Source: Myxococcales bacterium
GTDB taxonomy: Bacteria > Myxococcota_A > Bradymonadia > UBA7976 > UBA1532
Assembly (NCBI GenBank): GCA_009692505.1
Contig: SHZC01000028.1
Location: forward strand, 1-35,809
Reading direction: 5' to 3'
Length of the DNA: 35,809 bases
Position numbers and translations under genes: made by a program. The first letter of the stretch is position 1. Every line of letters starts with the position of its first letter. Below the pieces are notes generated by a model. The model was not told where the DNA came from, ran no database searches, and was given only the letters and a program-made list of their open reading frames with translations. Below are positions 26,317 to 33,800 of the stretch, one piece after another.

Positions 26317-27395
26317 GGGGCGGCACTCTCGCAGAGCCCCGCGCGATCCGCCAACCACGCGGCGAGGCGAGGGTGAACGTGCGTGCTCGCATGGGTCCCG
26401 AAGAGCAGGTCGAGGTGCCCGAAGTCCACCGGCGCGCCCGTGGCGATGGACATCACGACCGCCTCGTGATCTCGACCCTGCCGGTGCTCCGTCACGTCAC
26501 ACGCCGCGATGGGGGCGATGAGATCGACGGCGCCCATGATGGTCATCGTCGGCAGGGTCAGCGAGGACAGCGCCTCACGAAGAAGAGACATCGATCGTCC
26601 GTCGAGGCTCTCGTCGGCGACCATCCGCCGCGCCAGCTCTGAGAGGACCGCGGACGGGACGGCGTGAACGCCATCAACGAGGAAACGACGGATCACCGAG
26701 CCCCGAATGCTCGATGGCCCGAAGAATAAGGTCTGGGGCCAGAGCGGTCGGCGACCGGCGAGTGGCGCCAGCACGCGGCTGATGAACGAGACCGGGAGGC
26801 GTCCACCCAGGGGCCGGGAGAGGAGGCTGAGCGTCGGGACGAGGTGCGCGCCTTTGACGAGCGCGCCGCGAAGGTTCTGCAGCTTGATGGGGCTGCCGAT
26901 GGCCACGAGCCCGGCGAGCGAATGGGCGGCGGCGACGGCGACCTCATAGCCGATGAGCCCGCCCATGGAGTGACCCACCCAGAAGGGTCGGCGACCCGTG
27001 CGGGTCTGGACGAACGCGACGGCGGCGGGGGCATCGCGCCTCGCATAATCGAAGAAGCCAATCGCGCCCGGCGACTCGACGAAGCTGTGACCCCCGCCCC
27101 GAAGATCCAGCACGTAGACGTCGAACCCTCGCGCCGAGAGGTCTCTGGCGAGGCTCGTCTCGGCGTCGAGGTCGAAGGACCGCGAGTTACACGCCACGCC
27201 GTGGCAGCAGATGACCGGCGAACCCGTGCCCGGATAGTGCCACAGCGCCAACCTCACGCCGTCGTCGGTCAAGACCTCGAGGCGCGTCCCGCCCCGCAGC
27301 GGGCGCGAGAGCCTTTGGGTCCAGAACACCACGTGGGCCCAAGTCAGAAGCGCAAGGGCAGCCAACGCCGCGAGGAGGGTGAGCACGAGGGTCAA
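26313..27395 (-). CDS. Membrane-anchored alpha/beta hydrolase
   Basis: The 360-residue protein starts with a TTG at 27395 that overlaps the stop of the upstream protease (TTGA); a GTG nine bases later is an alternative. Residues about 3-24 form a single membrane helix. The alpha/beta hydrolase fold shows the oxyanion loop VICCHGVACNSRSFD, DVYVLDLRGGGHS, the nucleophile elbow VGHSMGG (Ser143), and a late FGHLDLLFGTHAS giving the catalytic His; a late Asp is likely at MGAVDLIAP. The lid and size resemble lipase or PHA-depolymerase-like hydrolases. The catalytic domain should face the periplasm or membrane surface. Substrate unknown; sits between the HtrA-like gene and hflX in the operon. Confidence 0.88.
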   Translation of the reverse strand: MTLVLTLLAALAALALLTWAHVVFWTQRLSRPLRGGTRLEVLTDDGVRLALWHYPGTGSPVICCHGVACNSRSFDLDAETSLARDLSARGFDVYVLDLRGGGHSFVESPGAIGFFDYARRDAPAAVAFVQTRTGRRPFWVGHSMGGLIGYEVAVAAAHSLAGLVAIGSPIKLQNLRGALVKGAHLVPTLSLLSRPLGGRLPVSFISRVLAPLAGRRPLWPQTLFFGPSSIRGSVIRRFLVDGVHAVPSAVLSELARRMVADESLDGRSMSLLREALSSLTLPTMTIMGAVDLIAPIAACDVTEHRQGRDHEAVVMSIATGAPVDFGHLDLLFGTHASTHVHPRLAAWLADRAGLCESAAP

Positions 27396-28531
27396 TTTGA
27401 AGCTCCGGTCGCCGCCGCCGCGACCTCAAGGGAGAGAAGAAGCCGCTTGGTCCTTCGAGCCACTCGAAGCTCGATGACTTCCCCAGGGCGCGTCGCGGCG
27501 ATGAGCCAAGGCAACGCGGTCGGCTCGTCGATGCGCTTTTGGCCGAACCTGAGGATCACGTCGCCCGGTTTGAGGCCCGCCCTGTCACCTGGCCCCTTTT
27601 CGACCACCTGCGTCACGCGCGCCCCTCGCTGCTTCGGCAGACCCGCTTCGGCGGCGTCCCGAACTCGCACGTTCTTGACGACAATGCCGGCAAACCCACG
27701 CACGAATCGCCCGTGCAGCATGAGCTCTTCGACAACCGTCTTGACGACCTCGATGGGCGTGGCAAACGCGATGCCCTGCGCCCGCGCCAGGACCGCCGTA
27801 TTCAGCCCCACGACCCGACCCATGCCATCGACGAGCGGCCCGCCCGAGCTGCCGGGGTTGAGGCTCACGTCGGTCTGGATGAACGTCGCCGACCGCAACG
27901 ACGTACCGGGTAAGCCGCGTCGCTCGAGCGCGCTGACCACGCCGACGGTGATGGACTGCTCGAGCCCCATCGGGTTGCCGATCGCGGCGACCCACGCGCC
28001 CGTCCGCAGGCTGCCCGCCTTCGCGAGCGGCGCGGGATCCGGCCCCGGACCGCCCGCGTCAAGGGTGAGGTCAATCTGGAGAACCGCGAGGTCCGTCGAC
28101 GCATCTCGGCCCACGATGCGGGCGTCAAGCGTTCGACCGTCGGGCAGGCGGACGGCCACGCTCGGCGCGTCCCCGAGGAGGTGGTCGTTGGTGACGATGG
28201 TCGTCTGCATCCCGGAGGTCGGGCCGGAGGTCTGAAACACGAAGCCGCTGCCTGTGCGTCGAACGATGAGGCGCGCCCCGTCCCGGCGACCCGCGGCGAC
28301 CCCGACGACCCCCGGCGCGACGCGGTCGAAGGCCGACGCGAAGTCGGGTCTTGCCAAAAAGGTGTCGGTGGGTTCCGGGGCCGACGTAATCGGCGTGACG
28401 GGCGCGGTTTCGAGGCCTGTCGGAGCGTCCGCGCTCGGCGGCGGCGCTCCGATGCACGCCGACAGCGCGGCGAGGGCGACGGCCCGGAGGAGACGCCCTC
28501 CAAGAGACAGGTGGGCTCGCCTTGAGGTCAC
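27392..28531 (-). CDS. HtrA/DegP-like lipoprotein serine protease with PDZ domain
   Basis: This 379-residue protein begins with a GTG and a lipoprotein signal ending LSAC (Cys26), then a Pro/Thr linker to about residue 55. The trypsin-like domain carries the full triad: VTNDHLLG (His117), DASTDLAVLQI (Asp147) and NPGSSGGPLVDG (Ser229, in the GSSGGP form). Residues about 275-365 are one PDZ domain (GARVTQVVEKGPGDRAGLKP, GDVILRFGQKRIDEP). Such proteases degrade or refold damaged envelope proteins; being lipidated places it at a membrane. It begins 17 bases after the DUF1844 gene and its stop overlaps the start of the hydrolase. Confidence 0.93.
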   Translation of the reverse strand: MTSRRAHLSLGGRLLRAVALAALSACIGAPPPSADAPTGLETAPVTPITSAPEPTDTFLARPDFASAFDRVAPGVVGVAAGRRDGARLIVRRTGSGFVFQTSGPTSGMQTTIVTNDHLLGDAPSVAVRLPDGRTLDARIVGRDASTDLAVLQIDLTLDAGGPGPDPAPLAKAGSLRTGAWVAAIGNPMGLEQSITVGVVSALERRGLPGTSLRSATFIQTDVSLNPGSSGGPLVDGMGRVVGLNTAVLARAQGIAFATPIEVVKTVVEELMLHGRFVRGFAGIVVKNVRVRDAAEAGLPKQRGARVTQVVEKGPGDRAGLKPGDVILRFGQKRIDEPTALPWLIAATRPGEVIELRVARRTKRLLLSLEVAAAATGASN

Positions 28532-28548
28532 ACTCGACCTCGCTCGTC

Positions 28549-28875
28549 TCAGCGGACCCGCACGAACTGAACGCGCAGCTCGTGCAGCACCGTGTCGAGC
28601 AGGCTCGACTCCTCGACCGTGAGATTGCCGCGAGTCTTCTCGCGCAGCATGGCGAGGGTCTCGATCAAGTGACGGCTCGCTTCGAGGTCCAGCTCGACCT
28701 CGGCTCCCGAAGGATCAGCGATCGCCCCCATCTGCAGGAGTGCTGCCGCGTTCAGGGAGAGCACATGGGTGGAGAAGGCGTGGGCATCGAATGTGCCCGG
28801 CGTCTCAGCCACGTTATACGCCTTGACCTCGGTGGTGCCGCTCGCGTTGGACTGAAAGACACGCTGCTCAGCCAT
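28549..28875 (-). CDS. DUF1844 protein
   Basis: The 108-residue protein matches DUF1844: FSTHVLSLNAAALLQMGAIA, then DPSGAEVELDLEASRHLIET, LAMLREKTRGNLTVEESSLL and a C-terminal LHELRVQFVRV. Family members are small soluble proteins of unknown role, common in Deltaproteobacteria and often next to chaperones or RNA-modification genes. It starts with ATG and lies 19 bases from the Hsp20 stop and 17 bases before the protease start, so it is part of the operon. Confidence 0.9.
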   Translation of the reverse strand: MAEQRVFQSNASGTTEVKAYNVAETPGTFDAHAFSTHVLSLNAAALLQMGAIADPSGAEVELDLEASRHLIETLAMLREKTRGNLTVEESSLLDTVLHELRVQFVRVR

Positions 28876-28894
28876 ATCAGCCTCCGGGGAAATG

Positions 28895-29284
28895 TCAGCG
28901 CCGTCGAAGCCGCAACCGCAAGACCCCGTCCTCGAGCTCTTGCTCCAAGGAAGCGGGATCAGGCTCGGACGGCAGGTCGATGGTACGGAAAAACGCCCCG
29001 TAGTGCCCCTCGATCCGATAGACGCCGTCCCCCACGTCGGGCGGGAAGACCCGATGACCGCGCACGGTCAAGCTCTCGATGCCGACCTCGATCTCCAAGG
29101 AATCGAGTGCCACGCCGGGCATCTCGATGAAGACCTCGTAGCCGTCGCTATGTATGACCGCGTCCACGACCGGGCTCCAGGCCGCGCTCGTGCCGCTGGG
29201 ATCCGCAGGGTGAACCAAGTCCTCGAAGAGCTGGTTCATGCGCTCTCGAAGGTCGAGCAGCGAGGCGAGTGATCCCGTACGCAT
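28895..29284 (-). CDS. Hsp20/alpha-crystallin small heat-shock protein
   Basis: This 129-residue holdase has the alpha-crystallin domain at about 40-129: WSPVVDAVIHSDGYEVFIEM, PGVALDSLEIEVGIESLTVR, GHYGAFFRTIDLPSEPDPAS and LEDGVLRLRLRRR, ending without the long C-terminal IXI tail. The N-terminal arm has LLDLRERMNQLFEDL. The ATG at 29284 is used; a TTG three codons upstream overlaps the previous gene. Gap to the upstream gene is 5 bases. Small heat-shock proteins bind unfolding proteins in the cytoplasm without ATP. Confidence 0.93.
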   Translation of the reverse strand: MRTGSLASLLDLRERMNQLFEDLVHPADPSGTSAAWSPVVDAVIHSDGYEVFIEMPGVALDSLEIEVGIESLTVRGHRVFPPDVGDGVYRIEGHYGAFFRTIDLPSEPDPASLEQELEDGVLRLRLRRR

Positions 29285-29289
29285 CAGGC

Positions 29290-29583
29290 TCAATCGTCGG
29301 CGTCGTCTTCGTCTTCGAGATCGTCGTCGCCGTAGAGCTGATCCTCGAAGCGGGTGATCGCGGCGGCCGCGGCTTTCAGGGCCGCGTTCCTTCGAGTGGA
29401 CACGCGCACGATCGGCACGGACACGATGACGGTGCTCGCCGTGAGGTCCGGCAGCGCGGCGATATGCTTATCGAAGTCCGCCTGAGCGACCATGCCCTTG
29501 AAGATGTTGCGCTCGATCACGCGACGGTCGAAAACGAAGTCGAGCCCCAAGGCCTCGGCCACAATCAATTCGCTGGATGACAT
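29290..29583 (-). CDS. Small acidic protein of unknown function, first gene of the operon
   Basis: From the ATG at 29583 (GGAG 9 bases upstream) the protein has 97 residues. It opens MSSSELIVAEALGLDFVFDR and continues RVIERNIFKGMVAQADFDKH, IAALPDLTASTVIVSVPIVR and ends in an acidic tail GDDDLEDEDDADD. It has no signal peptide or membrane helix. I do not recognise a family. An upstream in-frame start at 29673 would add 30 residues that lie over the promoter, so it is less likely. As the first gene of an operon with Hsp20 and HtrA it may be a regulator or adaptor (inference). Confidence 0.8.
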   Translation of the reverse strand: MSSSELIVAEALGLDFVFDRRVIERNIFKGMVAQADFDKHIAALPDLTASTVIVSVPIVRVSTRRNAALKAAAAAITRFEDQLYGDDDLEDEDDADD

Positions 29584-29614
29584 TTCGAGTTCTCCGCCGA
29601 AAAAAAGCCGGCGA

Positions 29615-29643
29615 ATCTTGCGCACGGACGTGGCGTTCGTCAA
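29615..29643 (-). promoter_or_regulatory. Sigma70-like promoter of the proteostasis operon
   Basis: On the minus strand TTGACG (29643-29638) is followed after 17 bases by CAAGAT (29620-29615), matches of 5/6 and 3/6. The -35 is preceded by C, giving CTTGAC, but no sigma32-type CCCCAT follows. The leader to the ATG at 29583 would be about 25 bases. It lies in the 70-base divergent gap with the P450 gene. Confidence 0.45.
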
Positions 29644-29653
29644 GCGTATCGAT

Positions 29654-30838
29654 ATGCCCCCCATGTCCCCCACGTCTACTGACGCATCCCCCGCCCTCTT
29701 CGAGCCCTTTCGACCGGAGTTTCGTGCGGACCCGTACGAGGCCTATCGGCGGCTGCGGATCGCCGATCCGATTCACTACAGCCCTCTCATCCGAAAGACG
29801 CTGATCACGCGGCACGCCGACGCGGTCGAGCTCTTTCGTCACCCCAACGCGACGGACGTGCCCCTTCGGACCGGCGCGACGCCCCTGCTTGAGATGATGT
29901 CCGAGTGGCTGACCCACCGCACGCATGTCCGCGGCTTGATCGCCCGAGCGTTTACGCCGCGGGCGATCCGCGAGCTGCGCCCCCGCATCGAGCAGCTCAC
30001 CTTCGAGCTCATCGACGCCTTGCCCCGATCGGGGGCGTTCGATCTGGTCACGGCCTTGTGTTACCCGCTGCCCCTGACCGTCATCGCCGAGCTGCTCGGC
30101 ATCCCCCACGCCGACCGGCCGTCGTTTCGTGAGCTCGCCCGGGCCTTTGCCAGAGGTATCAGCATGGCGTACTCGGGCACGCCTTTTCCGCCCGGCGATG
30201 AGGCCGCGCTCTTGCTGCGTGATTACTTCGATCGTCTGCTTCGCGGAGAGGGTGACGATACGCCGGTCGTCGCGGCCCTGCGGACGCCGGACGAGGCGGG
30301 GGTCGTCTGCACGGCCGAGGAGCTCACCGCGAACCTGGCCCTGCTCCTCTTCGCGGGTCATGAGACGACGGCGCACCAAATCGGGACGAGCTTGCTCGCG
30401 CTCCTTCGACACCCCGAGGAGGCTGAGCGACTCGTCGCCGATCCAAGCCTCATCGAGTGCGCCGTCGAGGAGATCTTGCGCTTCGAGCCGGCCGTCCAAC
30501 TCGTGCCCCGCGTGCTGCGCGGAGACGTCGAGCTGAGCGGGCGCACGCTGCCCGCGGGCACGGATCTGGCGATCATCGTGGGCGCCACCTGCCGCGATCC
30601 GGCGCGATTCGAACGACCCGATGTGCTGGACATAGGCCGCCGTGACAACCCGCACCACGCCTTCGGTGGAGGCACGCACACCTGCCTCGGCAATCACCTC
30701 GCGCGCCTGGAGCTTCAGACGGTCGTGCTCGCGCTCGTGGAGCACCGCCCCAGACTTCGACTCGCGACCGAGGGCGTCGAGTTCATCCAGGGGTTCGCGA
30801 TTCGGGGTCTGGAGACCCTGAGCGTCCGCTTCGACTGA
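29654..30838 (+). CDS. Cytochrome P450
   Basis: The enzyme (about 394 aa, soluble bacterial type) shows the I-helix LLFAGHETTAHQ (acid-alcohol pair at Glu237/Thr238-239), the K-helix EEILRFEP, and the heme loop HHAFGGGTHTCLGNHLARLE with the axial Cys344. It would insert oxygen into an unknown organic substrate and needs ferredoxin and a reductase, none of which are in the window. The N-terminus (LFEPFRPEFRADPYEAYRRL) is typical of CYP107/109-like families. The start is ATG at 29654 or 29663. It is divergent from the six-gene operon, sharing a 70-base gap. Confidence 0.93.
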   Translation: MPPMSPTSTDASPALFEPFRPEFRADPYEAYRRLRIADPIHYSPLIRKTLITRHADAVELFRHPNATDVPLRTGATPLLEMMSEWLTHRTHVRGLIARAFTPRAIRELRPRIEQLTFELIDALPRSGAFDLVTALCYPLPLTVIAELLGIPHADRPSFRELARAFARGISMAYSGTPFPPGDEAALLLRDYFDRLLRGEGDDTPVVAALRTPDEAGVVCTAEELTANLALLLFAGHETTAHQIGTSLLALLRHPEEAERLVADPSLIECAVEEILRFEPAVQLVPRVLRGDVELSGRTLPAGTDLAIIVGATCRDPARFERPDVLDIGRRDNPHHAFGGGTHTCLGNHLARLELQTVVLALVEHRPRLRLATEGVEFIQGFAIRGLETLSVRFD

Positions 30839-30889
30839 CGGAGCTCGAGACCATCGGTTTCTCGCCCAGATCAAACCGTCGTTGGCCGT

Positions 30890-33800
30890 ATGGCCCCGCG
30901 TATCGCCTTGGGAGGCCTCTTGAAGCTACGACCCATCCGCAGATTGACCTTGCTCTGCGCCCTCTCCGGACTCGTCGTCGCCTGTGATCCGGGCGGGGGC
31001 GTGGGCGGGCTCTTCCAGAGCGCCGACCTCGGCGCCGAACCGACGGCCGACCGCGCCCTCAGCGTCGACGCCATGGGCGGTGGCGGGACCGGAGGCTTTG
31101 ACGCGGCTTCACCCGCGCCGGACTTGGGCCTGGTCGCTTGCGTCGATCAGGCGCGCCAATGCGCAGGTGATCAACTTCAGTCCTGCCTCGGCGGTGCTTG
31201 GTTGAGCCTCGGCGACTGCCCGGATCGCACCCGCTGCGAGGCCGGCGCCTGCGTCGACGACTCCTGCGTGCCCATGTGTGATCGAAAGGTCTGCGGAGAC
31301 GACGGCTGCGGCAGTGTCTGTGGCAGCTGCGAGGCCGACGAGGACTGCCTCGAGGGGCGCTGTCTCGCCCGCGGGGCCACCTGCGGGGACTCGGTCTGCG
31401 ACGCGAACGAGAGCTGTTCGACCTGCGCCGCCGACTGCGGGGTGTGCTGCGGAGACGGCTTGTGTCGGAGGGATCAAGCGGAGGACTGCAACGCCTGCCG
31501 GACCGACTGCGCCTGCGCTGGCGACGAGTCCTGCGCCGTCGATGGCCGCTGTGTGGTCGGCTGCGCGGCGAGCTGCGATGGCCGCGCCTGCGGGTCGAAT
31601 GGCTGCGGTGGGTCGTGCGGAGCCTGCGCCCAGGACCAGGTCTGCAACGGCGAGGGCCTCTGCGCGCAGCCCCCCCAATCGTGTGGAGACAACCGATGCG
31701 ACCAAAACGCCGGCGAGGACTGTGCGACCTGCCCCGTCGACTGCGGACGGTGTTGCGGCGACGAGGACTGTGACGCCAATCAACTGGAGAACTGCGCGAC
31801 GTGCCCCATCGACTGCCTCTGCGACCTCGGGGATGTCTGCGATGTGCGCGCTCGAGCCTGCGTGGCTGACTGCGTCCTGGACTGCACGGACCGGCAATGC
31901 GGGAACGACGGCTGCGGCGGCTCGTGCGGTCGCTGCGATGGGGGTGAGGTCTGCGACGACACGGGCGCGTGCGTGGCGATCTGCACGCCCGACTGCCTGG
32001 GCAAGGTCTGCGGTTCCAACGGCTGCGGAGGCTCCTGCGGCGCGTGCGGCCCGGGCTCTCGCTGTGATGGCTTCGGCCAGTGCGCCGTCGACTGCGTGCC
32101 CGCCTGCGACGGCCGCAGCTGCGGAGACGACGGCTGCGGCGGCTCCTGCGGCAACTGCGGCGCGGGCACGCATTGCCTCTTCGCGGACGGCCGATGTGAC
32201 GCCGACTGCGTCCCGAACTGCGTCGATCGCGTCTGCGGCCAGGACGGCTGCGGCGGCTCCTGCGGCGTGTGCAACCGCGGGGACTTCTGCAATCAGCAGG
32301 GCGTTTGCGGCGCGTTGTGCCTGCCTAACTGTCAGAACAAGGAGTGCGGCTCCAATCAGTGCGGCGGGGACTGTGGGGTCTGCGACCTGGACTCGCTCTG
32401 TGATCCACGCGGCCGCTGCGAGCTGGTCTGCGTGCCCGCCTGCGACGGCCGCAGCTGCGGAGACGACGGCTGCGGCAGCGTCTGCGGCTTATGTGGCCCG
32501 GGCGACATCTGCGGTCTCGATGGTCTCTGCGCGCCCTTGTGCGTGCCCACCTGCAACGGCGCCGAGTGCGGCGAGGACGGCTGCGGCGATGTTTGCGGGG
32601 CCTGCGCGGAGGGTAGTGCGTGCTTCAATGGTCGGTGTGAGCGCGACTTCGGCTGTAACTGCCTTCAGAATGAGCGATGCCTCGACGGCATCTGCCGCGA
32701 TCCGGCGCTGCTGTGCTCCGTCAACCGGCCCAATGGCCTCTGCCCGAGCGGCGAGGACTGTGTCGCCGGGATCTGTGTCGATCGCGGGGTCGAGTGCTCG
32801 CCGGCCAACCCCGTCGGCATCTGCCCCCCCGGAGAGCTCTGCCGCAACGCGCGCTGCGAGGACATCGACGACGCCGCGCTCTGCGACGACCGCAACGACT
32901 GCACCCGCGACGCCTTTGACGCCGTGCGGAACCGCTGCGGACACGCCGTCGACAACGCCGCCGACTGTGACGACGGGAATGGCTGCACCGATGACACCTG
33001 CCGGGACAGCGTCTGCGTGGGCACGCCTCGCGCGGGCTGCATCGCCCCGCCTGTGCTCGATCCCTTCGTCTCGCCGACCAACGTCAACGCCGTGATGCTT
33101 CGGGGCTCGAAGCCGCTGGGCTCGGCCGTCGAGATCAACGGTGAGGTCGCCGTGCCCGAGAGCGTCGAGGTCCGCTGGCTGGCCAACCTCAACCTCGTCC
33201 CGGGCGAGAACATCTTCGTCATCAACTCGCGCGATCGGGGCCAGGCCAGCGAGGCCATCACCGTGCGCATCGTCTACGACAACGTCCTGCCTCGGACGGA
33301 GATCTCCCCCAACGGCGGGGTCTTCCTCTCGGGCGTCTCGGTCACCGTGGCGTCGAGCGAGCCTTCGACCGTGTACTACACGACCGATGGGGGCACGCCG
33401 GACCAGTACTCCGACAGCTTCGTCTCGGCGCGCACGTTCCGAATCTTCGACGACACCACGCTGAAGTTCCGCGCCCGCGACGTCGCCGCGAACTGGGAGC
33501 TCGCGCCGGTCGCCGCGACGTTTACGATCAGCGGGCACGCGAACGGCTGGCAGGATCGCGCCGTCCTGCCCGAGGGCCTCTCGCTGACCGCAGCGGCCAC
33601 GCTCGGCACGACGATCTACGTGGCCGCCGGCACCGACGGGAACGCGCCTCAAGCCAGCACCTACGCCTACGACATCGCCACCGACGCTTGGGTCAACCTC
33701 GCCGCGCTCGCCGTGCCTCGCACTCAGGCCACGCTTACGGCCGTCGCGCCGTCGCTCTACTTAATCGGCGGCGAGAACGAGGGCATCCCCCTCAACTTCG

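Noticed and set aside
31109..32173. 354-codon Ala/Val-rich minus-strand frame
   Set aside because: Mirror of the regular Cys repeats, which explains its periodic composition.
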